Shown: piece after piece, positions 21,434 to 31,616 of the stretch
Layout: the number at the start of each line of letters is the position of its first letter
Numbering within the stretch: position 1 is the first letter of the stretch
Assembly: GCF_900635455.1 (NCBI RefSeq)
Contig: NZ_LR134116.1
Span: forward strand, 3,410,001 to 3,474,000
DNA: 64,000 bases
Reading direction: 5' to 3'
Source: Yersinia intermedia
GTDB lineage: Bacteria > Pseudomonadota > Gammaproteobacteria > Enterobacterales > Enterobacteriaceae
Position numbers and translations under genes: made by a program
Notes under the pieces: generated by a model
What the model saw: the letters and a program-made list of their open reading frames with translations, nothing else
The model's database searches: none
Told to the model about the DNA's origin: nothing

Positions 21434-21589
21434 ATGTCAGTTGAAAAAGCACCACCAGAACTGCAACTGGCAGTAGATCTTATCTATCTGCTGGAATGCA
21501 ATGAGATAGCGCCCGAGACAGCACTGGCGGCGTTAGCGATAGTGCAACTTGATTATCAGCGTAAGCTCCGCCACCAAAACTCAGATTGA
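21434..21589 (+). CDS. rsmS: RsmS (YbaM) small protein
   Basis: A 51-residue protein too short for most gene finders: MSVEKAPPELQLAVDLIYLL then ECNEIAPETALAALAIVQLD and a basic tail YQRKLRHQNSD. It matches the YbaM/RsmS family in length, in the LAVDLI.LLE.N.I motif and in its place between priC and mscK. RsmS is named as a regulator of secondary metabolism in Pectobacterium; in Yersinia its role is untested. Confidence 0.9.
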   Translation: MSVEKAPPELQLAVDLIYLLECNEIAPETALAALAIVQLDYQRKLRHQNSD

Positions 21590-21718
21590 AGATATCACTT
21601 CTGAGGTTCAACCAAGGCGATACACCAGAGTGTCGCCTCAGTGATACTCACTATATGAACCTACCCATAGCGACTCCATCAAGAATGGTGCGCTACTCTG
21701 TCTGTACAGACAAATACC

Positions 21719-24700
21719 TTAAGCAAGCGGCTTATTGATATCCGGTAAGTCAGGCTTGGTATCCCCCAAATCCGATTGCTCAGCCGGTAAGCCTTGTTTA
21801 TCAAGCGGCCGACTGACTTCCTGAACCTCGGTACCATCCGGTTTGTGCAGATATACTTCCAACTGGTTAAAGGCGATATTAATGTCATTTTCACGACATA
21901 ACTTATCAATAGCCCTGTTCAATTCATCCACCGTATAGCTGCGATCCCTGAGTTCACGGACATACAACCGTAACTCGTGATCAAGAGTGCTGGAGCCGAA
22001 GTTTAGGAAGAAAACTTGTGGTTCAGGATCAACCATAACGCGCGGATTCTCATGAGCGGCTTGCAACAGCACATCTTTTACTTTCGCCAGATCGGAACCA
22101 TAGGCAACACCAACTTTAATGATGATACGCGTAATGGTATCTGACAGTGACCAGTTGATCAGGCGTTCGGTAACAAATGCTTTGTTTGGAATAATGACTT
22201 CTTTACGGTCAAAATCGGTAATTGTCGTCGCGCGGATGCGTATCTTGCTGACATTCCCAGAAAAAGTACCGATAGTAATGGTATCGCCGATACGAACAGG
22301 CCGTTCAAACAGAATAATCAAACCTGATACAAAGTTGGCGAAAATTTCCTGCAAGCCAAAACCCAAACCAACAGACAAGGCCGCTACTAGCCATTGCAAT
22401 TTATCCCACGAAACACCGAGTGAGCTGAGCGCGGTTATCCCCCCGACAGCCGTAATAAAATAAGTCAGAATAGTAGTGATGGCATAAGAAGTCCCTTGGC
22501 GTAGTTGCAGGCGCGACAGCACCACGACTTCCAGTAAGCCTGGCAAGTTACGTGTCAGAACATAGGCAACCACCAATGCCATCCAAGCCACCAGCATATT
22601 CCCCAAAGTCACAGCCTGCGTTACGCTGGCACCGGCGACCGTCGAGGTGTAATGCCACAGAGATATACTGTCCAGATAGGAGATAACCGTTATCAGGTCC
22701 GCCCAAATCCAATAGAAACAAGTCGCAAAAATCAGGAAGAGCGCCATCGTTGTCAGGCGCAATGATTGTTGGTTAATTTGGTCCAAGGCCAATGGCGGCT
22801 CTTCAACCGGTTCACCACCTTCAGCCCCCTCTTTCACCAAACTTTGCCGCCGGGCAATTGCCCTACGATAGGCCAAACGCCGCGCAGCAACCCCTAAACC
22901 TCGAATTGCCGTCAGGTAAACGATATTCCACAGGAATAATAAATACAGACTATCTATCCAGCGGCCAGCCAGTTGCAACGTTGTATAGAAATACCCTGCC
23001 ACCATTAATCCAATCAAAATGATGGGGGTTACCGCAACCGCAGTCACAATCACCAATCGCACCGCATGGGAATCTTTTTCACGCCAGCTATCACGACAGA
23101 ATGGATAGACAAACAAGGCCAGCAGTGCCAGAGCAATAACAATAACAATTTGTCCAATGACATCATCGACCAATCGAAGCGGACTTTTCTCACCCAATTC
23201 TGACCAGAATATCACCGGCAACAATGCGCCCCCTAATCGCACCATTTGGCGGCGATAATGTGCACACCGGTCAGCCGCAATCATAAAGTGTCGCTCGGTA
23301 ATTCCCCCTGGCGAGAGCATCCGATACGTCAGGTCAAATATCAGCCAGAACAGTGCCAAACGTTGGAAGAAGCTCCAGAGGAAGTCACTGAGATTAAAGT
23401 CTGAACGCAGACACCAGTAACCAAAACCTAGAATGATTAAGGCCCCTGGCAAGACTTTCAGTAAAGTCAGCATAATGGCATTTGGCGTATGCATTTGACT
23501 GTCGTGCTTAAGTTGCCCGACGTCAGCCGCCAGCCGATCCAAATGTTTATTGATAATGCTATAGCGTGACCGTATCACCCCCACCACAATCAACATAGGC
23601 AGTAGGAACATCACTGATTTGATCAACCCCGACAACACATCACCCGGTGACAGGCTAAAGTGAAAATTACTCAGTTCAGCTTTAAGCGCCCCCGGTAAGG
23701 CTTTTAGCCAAGACCAATCCATCGGTTTATTACTGCTAACCCAAAAAATCTGCTGTGTCAGGGTATGTTGCAGCGATTCATTGACGCTGAGTAACTGCTG
23801 TTGGTTTATTTGCAGATTGATAGCCAGTGTCAGTTGGTTACCCAACTGCTTATTCAACTGATCCAGTAGCTCACGGCGGATATCAACAATTTGCCCCAGA
23901 GCGTCTTCTACATCAGGGCTGATTTTCTCTTTACTGTCATTCATCAGGGTTTGGATATAGTCATCCCCCTGGAATAGCTGGTCACGTTGCTGGTTTATTT
24001 CAAATTGCTCCAAGCGCAAGTCAGCGATACGTGGCCCCATATTGGTTATCAAGCCAGCCGTGGGTAAATTGAGTTGCTGCTGGTACAGAATACGTGAAAG
24101 CAACAAACTACCGCGCAGTACGGTAATTTGTTCTTTTAAATTACGCTCCGATTGCAGTGCGCGATCCAGCCAGTTTTTAACTCTGATATTCTGTTGTACT
24201 AGAGTATTGCCTTCTTTCGTGGCATTAATCAGCCGCTGACTTAATTCTTTGTTAATCGACAGTTCTCGGCTAACTAACGGATCATTTTGGATGTCAGTGG
24301 CATCATTAGGTGCTTGTGCTTCTTTGGCTGTTTTTTCTGACAGGATTAACCGTTTACCGCTGACCACCTCTTGCAGTAGCTGAACATAACGCTCCAGTTG
24401 GTTTATGTGCGCAGTGGTGTAATCCCGTTGTTTTTGCAGCAAATCCTGTAGGGTCGTATTCGCTTCCAGATTTTTTCGCTGTAAATCCAACTGCGCATTT
24501 AACATCACTTGCTCAGTCAATAACTCTTGTTGCTGGGTTGGTCGCAAAACCTCTTGAGTTGGCGCTAATCCATTGAGTTGATTGCGAATTTGCATTAAAC
24601 GCATTGATGCGTTATACATCGCACTCTGTACCCGCTCGGGCTGAGTTTGTAAGGAGATTAACTGGCTGTTATAAGCGGAGAGATCTTCCTGCGCTGATTG

Positions 24701-25171
24701 TAAATCATCCAGCGTTTCATTTAGCCGTGATTCCAATTGGCGCAATGAGTAACTTACCAAGGACTCACGGGTCAGCGTATCCGCAGTACTATTCTTAAGC
24801 GCATCCAGCCCCTCTGTTGCCTGACGTAATTTCACTGGTGCTTGTGCCAGTTGTTGTTTAAGTTGGCTGGCCTCTTGCTTAGTGCGCTCAATAGTATCGA
24901 GGTATTCCAACGTTTTCGTCAGATCTTGCTGTGCTAACTTTTCCGCGGGCGACAATATCTTTTGTTTTGATAATGCATCCAGTTGGCTTAATACCTCTGT
25001 GCGGGTCGGCACATCAATATTGATTCCCGATGCAAAAGTCGATGGCGAACATATAAAGGCAATTATAAGCAGGATAAGCATTACCTGAAGGCGCGATAAA
25101 AATGCACCCACTGGCGTCATAGCTGGTATGGATAAAGGTGATGAATATTGATTGTGGGATCTGCCGCTCAT
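21719..25171 (-). CDS. mscK: potassium-dependent mechanosensitive channel MscK (KefA)
   Basis: A 1150-residue channel, full length for the family. A signal peptide (LILLIIAFICSPSTFASG, about residues 32-49) is followed by a long periplasmic coiled-coil region (about 60-480, rich in Gln and Leu), about eleven membrane spans (about 500-935) and a C-terminal MscS core with VGLGFGLQEIFANFVSGLIILFERP near residues 945-969 and GTFSGNVSKIRIRATTITDFD near 978-998. It releases solutes on hypo-osmotic shock. Several in-frame start codons exist near the N-terminus. Confidence 0.95.
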   Translation of the reverse strand: MSGRSHNQYSSPLSIPAMTPVGAFLSRLQVMLILLIIAFICSPSTFASGINIDVPTRTEVLSQLDALSKQKILSPAEKLAQQDLTKTLEYLDTIERTKQEASQLKQQLAQAPVKLRQATEGLDALKNSTADTLTRESLVSYSLRQLESRLNETLDDLQSAQEDLSAYNSQLISLQTQPERVQSAMYNASMRLMQIRNQLNGLAPTQEVLRPTQQQELLTEQVMLNAQLDLQRKNLEANTTLQDLLQKQRDYTTAHINQLERYVQLLQEVVSGKRLILSEKTAKEAQAPNDATDIQNDPLVSRELSINKELSQRLINATKEGNTLVQQNIRVKNWLDRALQSERNLKEQITVLRGSLLLSRILYQQQLNLPTAGLITNMGPRIADLRLEQFEINQQRDQLFQGDDYIQTLMNDSKEKISPDVEDALGQIVDIRRELLDQLNKQLGNQLTLAINLQINQQQLLSVNESLQHTLTQQIFWVSSNKPMDWSWLKALPGALKAELSNFHFSLSPGDVLSGLIKSVMFLLPMLIVVGVIRSRYSIINKHLDRLAADVGQLKHDSQMHTPNAIMLTLLKVLPGALIILGFGYWCLRSDFNLSDFLWSFFQRLALFWLIFDLTYRMLSPGGITERHFMIAADRCAHYRRQMVRLGGALLPVIFWSELGEKSPLRLVDDVIGQIVIVIALALLALFVYPFCRDSWREKDSHAVRLVIVTAVAVTPIILIGLMVAGYFYTTLQLAGRWIDSLYLLFLWNIVYLTAIRGLGVAARRLAYRRAIARRQSLVKEGAEGGEPVEEPPLALDQINQQSLRLTTMALFLIFATCFYWIWADLITVISYLDSISLWHYTSTVAGASVTQAVTLGNMLVAWMALVVAYVLTRNLPGLLEVVVLSRLQLRQGTSYAITTILTYFITAVGGITALSSLGVSWDKLQWLVAALSVGLGFGLQEIFANFVSGLIILFERPVRIGDTITIGTFSGNVSKIRIRATTITDFDRKEVIIPNKAFVTERLINWSLSDTITRIIIKVGVAYGSDLAKVKDVLLQAAHENPRVMVDPEPQVFFLNFGSSTLDHELRLYVRELRDRSYTVDELNRAIDKLCRENDINIAFNQLEVYLHKPDGTEVQEVSRPLDKQGLPAEQSDLGDTKPDLPDINKPLA

Positions 25172-25359
25172 ATTTGAACTTCATTTCAACAGAGAGACTG
25201 AAATCCTATCACGTTCAGTCCCGAGTCATAATAAGAAAAATCTTTCAGAGCGTTAATAGCTGTAATAATGCGGGCTGTTACGCAGTTGTTGCTGAATAGG
25301 ATGTAACAGCCTGCAATATCGGTTGATTCGGGAATCATAGAGCAATCCCCCCACATTAA

Positions 25360-25716
25360 TTAAAATGTGAGAACTTTATCCGCAGCTAACGTCCATTGAG
25401 CCAACTCAACCAACGTGCCAATTTCGACACCATCAACCAGCGTTAACCCACTCACCCCCCAGGCATCGGCGCAAGTTTTACATAACTTCACCGCAACATT
25501 TTGTGCTGTAAGAATCTCAAGCATTTGCTGTAAATTATAACCTTCGCGAGGCTGTTGCCCGTTAAGGCCAGCAATGACGGCGTCAGACATTAAAAACAGG
25601 CGTAAATCGAGATCGGCTTGTTGTTCTTTCAACGCAATAGATAAACGCAGTGCATTAAATAATGACTCATGGCCATAAGCGGCCCCATTGGCAATCACAA
25701 CCAGTGAACGACTCAT
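25360..25716 (-). CDS. ychN: DsrE-family protein, YchN-like
   Basis: A 118-residue protein close to E. coli YchN throughout: VVIANGAAYGHESLFNALRLSIAL near residues 6-29, LRLFLMSDAV near 38-47, YNLQQMLEILTAQNVAVKLCKTCAD near 60-84 and GVEIGTLVELAQWTLAADKVLTF at the end. The LCKTC cysteines are the conserved, possibly sulfur-handling residues of the family; YchN forms a ring hexamer of unknown role. In E. coli ychN lies elsewhere, so its place between acrR and mscK is a Yersinia arrangement. Confidence 0.9.
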   Translation of the reverse strand: MSRSLVVIANGAAYGHESLFNALRLSIALKEQQADLDLRLFLMSDAVIAGLNGQQPREGYNLQQMLEILTAQNVAVKLCKTCADAWGVSGLTLVDGVEIGTLVELAQWTLAADKVLTF

Positions 25717-25728
25717 ATAAACCTCCAG

Positions 25729-26385
25729 TTAATCTGATACCTTGCTATTTAGCCCTTTGCGCAACGCGCGGCTATGTCCTAGCATCTCCAGATAGGCATC
25801 AATTAATACCGGTGCCTCTTGTTTTATATCAAAACTTTCTGGCATAAAGAGCCAGTTTTCCATCAAACCTGTAATATAAGCTCTCATGATTATTGCAGCC
25901 TGGCGAGTATCAAGATTGACGGGCAATTGATTCGCATTAATACAACCTTGCAAAACCGACTCAATTCGCTCATAACTAGCTAAATCAAGAACTTTACGCG
26001 CGTCATGAACTGAGGTCATCTCACCGACAAACTCACATTTATGGAATACAATTTCCATTAGTGCGCGGCGTCGGCAATCCTCACGCGTAGAAACAAGAAC
26101 ATAGATAAGAATTTCACGCAGGATGCGGAGTGGATTATCAGGATATTTTGCCTGATACTCTAATTCGAGCTGATCAATTTTAGATTCTGATAGCTCCCAA
26201 ACTTCGTTGAACAGGTCTACCTTATTCTTGAAGTGCCAGTAAATTGCGCCTCGGGTTACTCCTGCGGCGGCGGCAATATCGGTAAGAGAAGTGCCGGAAA
26301 CGCCATGCGCAGAAAATTCCCGCACTGCGGCATCAAGAATTTGTTGCCGGGTCTCTTCGGCTTGCTGTTTGGTTTTTCGTGCCAT
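25729..26385 (-). CDS. acrR: TetR-family repressor AcrR
   Basis: A 218-residue TetR regulator. The N-terminal helix-turn-helix reads [51 protein letters not shown] (about residues 12-62); the rest is the helical ligand-binding domain, with [16 protein letters not shown] near 63-78. It is divergent from acrAB, and the operator between them matches the known AcrR palindrome. In the family it lifts repression when drugs or bile-type compounds bind. Confidence 0.95.
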   Translation of the reverse strand: MARKTKQQAEETRQQILDAAVREFSAHGVSGTSLTDIAAAAGVTRGAIYWHFKNKVDLFNEVWELSESKIDQLELEYQAKYPDNPLRILREILIYVLVSTREDCRRRALMEIVFHKCEFVGEMTSVHDARKVLDLASYERIESVLQGCINANQLPVNLDTRQAAIIMRAYITGLMENWLFMPESFDIKQEAPVLIDAYLEMLGHSRALRKGLNSKVSD

Positions 26386-26413
26386 AGCGTTGTTTTTTCG
26401 AGGGGGTGCGATT

Positions 26414-26437
26414 TACATACATTCACGAATGTATGTA
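26414..26437. promoter_or_regulatory. AcrR operator (inverted repeat)
   Basis: A 24-bp inverted repeat with arms TACATACATTC and GAATGTATGTA around a 2-base centre, nearly the same as the E. coli AcrR operator. It lies 29-52 bases from the acrR start and about 95 bases before acrA, so it can control both. Confidence 0.93.
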
Positions 26438-26529
26438 CCATAGCACGCACATATAATTTACGCAGCAATGGGTTTTAAAGCTTGTGATCCATTGGATTAA
26501 ATTAAAAATCGGACACTTGAGGTTTATCT

Positions 26530-27717
26530 ATGAGCAAAAACAGAGGGGTAATGCCTCTGGCTGCAATTCTGGTACTTTCAGGCAGCTTAGTACTTATAGG
26601 ATGTAATGATAAAGATGCGGCGCAAGCCCATGCTCAACAGGCACCTGAAGTCGGTATTGTGACATTAAAAGCCGCACCACTGAATATCACAACCGATCTA
26701 CCGGGTCGCACGTCCGCATTCCGTGTTGCAGAAGTTCGCCCACAAGTTAGCGGGATCATTCTTAAACGTAACTATGTTGAAGGCAGTGATGTCACCGCCG
26801 GAACATCACTTTATCAAATTGATCCAGCCACATATCAAGCCGCTTATGACAGCGCCAAAGGTGATTTAGCTAAAGCACAAGCTGCCGCTGAAATTGCCCG
26901 CTTGACGGTAAATCGCTACAAACCATTGCTAGGTACCAATTACATTAGTAAGCAAGAATATGACCAAGCCGTGTCTAGCTCGATGCAGGCTAATGCAAGT
27001 GTTCTGGCAGCAAAAGCTGCTGTAGAAACTGCACGTATCAACCTGGCATATACTCAGGTTACTTCGCCAATCAGTGGTCGTACCGGTAAATCTTCAGTCA
27101 CTGAAGGTGCGTTGGTAACCAGTGGTCAGGCAACGGCAATGACGACAGTTCAGCAGCTTGACCCGATGTATGTCGATGTTACTCAATCAAGCGACGAATT
27201 CTTGCGCCTGAAAAAAGAGCTGGCTGATGGCACGTTGAAGCAAGAAAATGGCAAGGCCAAGGTTCGCTTGTTACTGGAAAACGGCGTTGAATACGCACAA
27301 ACCGGTACATTGGAATTCTCAGGTGTCACCGTTGATGAAACTACCGGTTCAATCACCATCCGTGCCATCTTCCCTAACCCGAACGAGGCATTACTGCCTG
27401 GCATGTTTGTTCGTGCCCGTTTAGATGAAGGTGTCAGACCTGATGCGCTGCTGGTGCCTCAACAGGGAGTGACACGTAACCCGCGTGGCGAAGCAACTGC
27501 CATGGTTGTTGGCGCAGATGACAAAGTTGAAATGCGCACACTGGTTGCTAATCAAGCGATTGGGAATAAATGGTTGGTTACTGAAGGATTGAAAGCAGGT
27601 GATCGTCTTATTGTTTCCGGCTTGCAGAAAATCAGACCGGGCGTGCAGGTAAAAGTGCAGGAAGTTACTGACCCGGCGCAAAAAGCAGCTCCGGCTGATA
27701 CAGCGAAGAAGTCTTAA
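26530..27717 (+). CDS. acrA: multidrug efflux periplasmic adaptor AcrA
   Basis: A 395-residue membrane-fusion lipoprotein. The lipobox LIGC puts the acylated Cys at 25. The lipoyl/hairpin region includes VRPQVSGIILKRNYVEGSDV near residues 70-89 and a coiled coil (AKAQAAAEIARLTVNRY, about 111-127); the beta-barrel has ITSPISGRTG-type sequence near 176-186. It bridges AcrB and an outer-membrane TolC channel, which is encoded elsewhere. It lies 16 bases before acrB in one operon. Confidence 0.97.
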   Translation: MSKNRGVMPLAAILVLSGSLVLIGCNDKDAAQAHAQQAPEVGIVTLKAAPLNITTDLPGRTSAFRVAEVRPQVSGIILKRNYVEGSDVTAGTSLYQIDPATYQAAYDSAKGDLAKAQAAAEIARLTVNRYKPLLGTNYISKQEYDQAVSSSMQANASVLAAKAAVETARINLAYTQVTSPISGRTGKSSVTEGALVTSGQATAMTTVQQLDPMYVDVTQSSDEFLRLKKELADGTLKQENGKAKVRLLLENGVEYAQTGTLEFSGVTVDETTGSITIRAIFPNPNEALLPGMFVRARLDEGVRPDALLVPQQGVTRNPRGEATAMVVGADDKVEMRTLVANQAIGNKWLVTEGLKAGDRLIVSGLQKIRPGVQVKVQEVTDPAQKAAPADTAKKS

Positions 27718-27733
27718 AAGGAGCCGGTAATTC

Positions 27734-30700
27734 ATGGCTAAGTTCTTTATAGATCGCCCTATTTTCGCTTGGGTTCTCGCCATCATTTTGATGTTGGCTG
27801 GTGCCCTTGCGATTATGAAATTACCCGTTGCGCAATATCCAACCATTGCGCCGCCGGCAATTACAATCTCCGCCAACTATCCTGGCGCCGATGCGACTAC
27901 TGTTCAGAATACAGTAACGCAGGTTATCGAACAGAACATGAACGGTATCGATAACCTGCTGTACATGTCTTCCAGCAGTGATTCATCCGGTAACGTTCAG
28001 TTGACGTTGACCTTTAACTCAGGCACTGACCCGGATATCGCTCAGGTTCAGGTCCAGAACAAACTGCAATTAGCCATGCCATTACTGCCGCAAGAAGTGC
28101 AGCAGCAAGGTGTGAGCGTTGAAAAGTCCAGTAGTAGCTTCCTGATGGTTGCCGGCTTTATTTCTGAAGACGGCACCATGCAACAAGAAGATATTGCGGA
28201 CTATGTGGGTTCTAACGTTAAAGATCCCATTAGCCGTACCCTCGGTGTGGGGGATGTTCAGTTGTTTGGTTCCCAATACGCAATGCGTATCTGGATGGAT
28301 CCGCACAAACTGAATAACTTCAAACTGACACCGGTTGATGTTATTAACGCCATTAAAGTACAGAACAACCAAGTGGCGGCAGGTCAGTTAGGGGGGACAC
28401 CACCTGTACCCGGTCAAGAACTGAACTCATCAATCATTGCGCAGACCCGCTTAACCAATGCAGAAGAGTTCAGTCAGATCTTGTTGAAAGTGAATACTGA
28501 CGGTTCTCAGGTTCGACTAAAAGATGTGGCTATCGTTAAACTGGGGGCTGAAAGCTATAACATCATCGCCCGTTATAACGGTAAACCTGCGGCAGGGATC
28601 GGTATTAAACTGGCAACCGGTGCTAACGCCCTGGACACCTCTGCGGCAGTAAAAGCTGAACTGGCGAAATTACAACCCTTCTTCCCTAATGGGTTAAAAG
28701 TGGTTTATCCGTACGACACCACGCCATTCGTTAAAATCTCCATTAACGAAGTGGTTAAAACACTGATTGAAGCCATCATCTTGGTGTTCCTGGTCATGTA
28801 TCTGTTCTTGCAGAACTTCCGGGCAACGTTGATTCCAACGATTGCAGTACCGGTCGTATTGCTGGGTACTTTCGCTATTCTCTCCGCCTTTGGCTATTCG
28901 ATAAACACCCTAACGATGTTCGGGATGGTGTTGGCGATAGGTCTATTGGTCGATGACGCCATCGTGGTGGTAGAGAACGTCGAACGTGTGATGCAAGAGG
29001 AAGGGTTACCACCGAAAGAAGCCACCAAAAAGTCTATGGAGCAAATCCAGGGCGCATTGGTGGGGATCGCGATGGTACTGTCGGCGGTATTTATCCCGAT
29101 GGCCTTCTTTGGCGGCGCAACTGGGGCAATCTATCGTCAGTTCTCTATCACCATCGTTTCTGCCATGGTGCTTTCGGTTCTGGTGGCATTGATTCTGACA
29201 CCCGCACTGTGCGCAACAATGCTGAAACCGATTACCAAAGGTGAACATGGCCCGAGTACCGGCTTCTTCGGCTGGTTTAACCGCATGTTTGAGAAAAGCA
29301 CCCATCATTACACTGACAGCGTTGCCAATATTTTGCGCAGCACTGGCCGTTATTTGGTGATCTATCTGGTGATTGTGATTGGTATGGGTGTGTTGTTCCT
29401 GCGCTTACCGACATCATTCTTACCAGAAGAAGATCAGGGTGTGTTCCTGACCATGGTGCAAATGCCTGCAGGGGCGACGCAAGAACGTACTCAGAAAGTG
29501 CTTAATCAGGTTACTGACTATTATCTCGACAAAGAAAAAGACGTGGTTAACTCAGTATTTACCGTTAACGGCTTCGGTTTCAGTGGTCAGGGTCAGAACA
29601 CCGGTCTGGCATTCGTCAGTCTGAAAAACTGGGATGAGCGCCCAGGTGACCAGAACAAAGTTCCGGCAATCGTCGGCCGCGCATCTGCTGCCTTCTCGCA
29701 AATCAAAGACGGTTTGGTATTCGCCTTTAACTTGCCAGCGATTGTGGAGCTGGGTACCGCTACCGGCTTTGACTTCCAGTTAATTGATCAAGGTAACCTT
29801 GGGCATCAAAAATTAACTGAAGCGCGTAACCAACTGCTCGGCATGGCGGCGCAACACGCAGATATGCTGGTCGGAATGCGGCCGAACGGACTGGAAGATA
29901 CACCTCAGTTCAAAGTGGAAGTTGATCAGGAAAAAGCACAAGCTCTTGGTGTTTCTATTTCCGATATCAATACCACGCTCGGTTCAGCAATGGGCGGCAG
30001 TTACGTAAACGACTTTATCGACCGTGGTCGTGTGAAGAAAGTTTATGTACAGGCTGATGCGCCTTTCCGTATGTTACCGGATGATATTGATAAGTGGTAT
30101 GTCCGTAACAGCACGGGTCAAATGGTGTCGTTTAATAACTTCTCCACCGCGAAATGGGAATACGGCTCACCTCGACTTGAACGTTACAACGGTCTGCCAT
30201 CCATGGAAATTCTGGGACAAGCAGCGCCGGGTAAGAGTACCGGTGAGGCAATGGACCTGATGCAAGAGCTGGCGGCTAAATTGCCAAGCGGCATTGGTTA
30301 TGATTGGACAGGCATGTCTTATCAAGAACGTCTGTCAGGTAACCAGGCTCCAGCGTTGTATGCCATCTCACTGATTGTGGTGTTCTTATGTCTGGCTGCG
30401 CTGTATGAAAGCTGGTCGATTCCATTCTCAGTTATGTTGGTAGTGCCACTGGGTGTCGTGGGTGCGTTACTGGCGGCCTCGTTGCGTGGCCTCAATAACG
30501 ACGTTTACTTCCAGGTCGGCTTATTGACCACTATCGGGCTATCGGCTAAGAACGCCATCTTGATTGTTGAGTTTGCTAAAGACTTAATGGACAAAGAAGG
30601 TAAAGGCTTGGTGGAATCAACGTTGGAAGCAGTACGTATGCGTCTGCGCCCAATTCTGATGACATCACTGGCCTTTATCCTAGGGGTTCTGCCACTGGTT

Positions 30701-30886
30701 ATCAGTAGTGGCGCAGGTTCTGGTGCACAGAATGCGGTAGGTACCGGTGTGATGGGCGGGATGATAACCGCAACTGTACTGGCTATCTTCTTTGTTCCGG
30801 TATTCTTCGTGGTAGTTCGCCGTCGCTTTAGTCGAAAAAGCGAAGATGTAGAGCACTCACATGCGGTTGACCATAAGGCCAAGTAA
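27734..30886 (+). CDS. acrB: RND multidrug efflux pump AcrB
   Basis: A 1050-residue RND transporter with 12 membrane spans and two large periplasmic loops. It opens [20 protein letters not shown] (residues 4-23). The proton-relay Asp pair lies in [17 protein letters not shown] near 402-418, and the partner Lys in [17 protein letters not shown] near 936-952. Porter-domain motifs such as [14 protein letters not shown] are near 558-571. It exports detergents, bile salts and many antibiotics using proton motive force. Confidence 0.98.
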   Translation: MAKFFIDRPIFAWVLAIILMLAGALAIMKLPVAQYPTIAPPAITISANYPGADATTVQNTVTQVIEQNMNGIDNLLYMSSSSDSSGNVQLTLTFNSGTDPDIAQVQVQNKLQLAMPLLPQEVQQQGVSVEKSSSSFLMVAGFISEDGTMQQEDIADYVGSNVKDPISRTLGVGDVQLFGSQYAMRIWMDPHKLNNFKLTPVDVINAIKVQNNQVAAGQLGGTPPVPGQELNSSIIAQTRLTNAEEFSQILLKVNTDGSQVRLKDVAIVKLGAESYNIIARYNGKPAAGIGIKLATGANALDTSAAVKAELAKLQPFFPNGLKVVYPYDTTPFVKISINEVVKTLIEAIILVFLVMYLFLQNFRATLIPTIAVPVVLLGTFAILSAFGYSINTLTMFGMVLAIGLLVDDAIVVVENVERVMQEEGLPPKEATKKSMEQIQGALVGIAMVLSAVFIPMAFFGGATGAIYRQFSITIVSAMVLSVLVALILTPALCATMLKPITKGEHGPSTGFFGWFNRMFEKSTHHYTDSVANILRSTGRYLVIYLVIVIGMGVLFLRLPTSFLPEEDQGVFLTMVQMPAGATQERTQKVLNQVTDYYLDKEKDVVNSVFTVNGFGFSGQGQNTGLAFVSLKNWDERPGDQNKVPAIVGRASAAFSQIKDGLVFAFNLPAIVELGTATGFDFQLIDQGNLGHQKLTEARNQLLGMAAQHADMLVGMRPNGLEDTPQFKVEVDQEKAQALGVSISDINTTLGSAMGGSYVNDFIDRGRVKKVYVQADAPFRMLPDDIDKWYVRNSTGQMVSFNNFSTAKWEYGSPRLERYNGLPSMEILGQAAPGKSTGEAMDLMQELAAKLPSGIGYDWTGMSYQERLSGNQAPALYAISLIVVFLCLAALYESWSIPFSVMLVVPLGVVGALLAASLRGLNNDVYFQVGLLTTIGLSAKNAILIVEFAKDLMDKEGKGLVESTLEAVRMRLRPILMTSLAFILGVLPLVISSGAGSGAQNAVGTGVMGGMITATVLAIFFVPVFFVVVRRRFSRKSEDVEHSHAVDHKAK

Positions 30887-30924
30887 ACCTTACGTCACCA
30901 CAATTGATGCAATACATCATTAAG

Positions 30925-30957
30925 AAAACCCGCAGACTTAGGTTTGCGGGTTTTTTA
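30925..30957 (+). terminator. acrAB terminator
   Basis: A 10-bp stem (AAAACCCGCA with TGCGGGTTTT) and a 10-base loop, followed by a T-run, 38 bases after the acrB stop. Confidence 0.9.
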
Positions 30958-30999
30958 TTTTCTGTACTTGAAACTCAAAAGTGAATAGCGCATAATTAT

Positions 31000-31018
31000 T
31001 GTTATAGTATAACATAAC
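31000..31018. promoter_or_regulatory. Zur-type operator upstream of rpmE2
   Basis: The palindrome TGTTATAGTATAACA (31000-31014) matches the core of the Zur consensus (TGTTATAWTATAACA). It lies 18-32 bases before the L31B start, a position that would block the promoter when zinc is sufficient. A near-identical site (34282-34296) precedes the metal transporter operon. Confidence 0.87.
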
Positions 31019-31031
31019 AATTGGAGCTTTT

Positions 31032-31304
31032 ATGAAACCCGCCATCCACCCTAACTACCGGACAGTGGTTTTCCACGACACTAGCGCAGATACCTATTTC
31101 ACCGTGGGTTCCACCATTGCCACAGCACGCACGATTGAGCGCGATGGGCAGACCTATCCTTATGTCACACTGGATATCTCCTCAGCCTCACATCCGTACT
31201 ACACCGGTAAACAAAAAGAGTTCTCCAAGGAAGGCAGTACTGCGCGCTTCAATCAGCGTTTTGGTCGCTTCCTGACTAAAAAACCAGCCAATTCTGAGAG
31301 TTAA
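31032..31304 (+). CDS. rpmE2: ribosomal protein L31 type B (zinc-free)
   Basis: A 90-residue L31 paralogue: [20 protein letters not shown] at the start, FTVGSTIAT near residue 23, and [13 protein letters not shown] with a Ser/Arg-rich tail. It has no cysteine at all, so it lacks the zinc ribbon of the standard L31. In Zur-controlled form such proteins replace the zinc-binding L31 on ribosomes and free zinc. A TTGGAGC ribosome site precedes the ATG. The stop is 2 bases before the L36B start. Confidence 0.95.
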
Positions 31305-31306
31305 TC

Positions 31307-31450
31307 ATGCAAGTACTGAGTTCATTACGTTCAGCTAAAAACCGTCATCCCGATTGTAAAATCGTTCGTCGCCGTGGTCGGGTATACGTTATTTGTAAAA
31401 GTAATCCACGTTTTAAAGCAGTTCAGGGAGGAACTCATAAGAAACGTTGA
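31307..31450 (+). CDS. rpmJ2: ribosomal protein L36 type B
   Basis: A 47-residue basic protein: [20 protein letters not shown] then [20 protein letters not shown] and GGTHKKR. It has two Cys instead of the full Cys/His set of the zinc-type L36, so it is the zinc-independent form (YkgO). It overlaps nothing but follows L31B by 2 bases, so both are read from the Zur-controlled promoter. Its length kept it below common gene-finding limits. Confidence 0.93.
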
Positions 31451-31479
31451 TTTCCAGCCCGTCAGTGGATGGTTTTGAT

Positions 31480-31510
31480 AAGCCCCGTTGCTGCCCAACG
31501 GGGCTTTTTT
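31480..31510 (+). terminator. rpmE2-rpmJ2 terminator
   Basis: A 10-bp stem AAGCCCCGTT with AACGGGGCTT, 7-base loop, then a run of T, about 30 bases after the L36B stop. Confidence 0.9.
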
Positions 31511-31616
31511 CAGTTAAAGAAGAGGCGCATCAAAAACGATTAAACGCCCAGCCTCTGAATACAATCAAAAGCTGAGCGGTAGCCGCTTGGTTTATGGTAA
31601 AAAATATCTTCTACGG

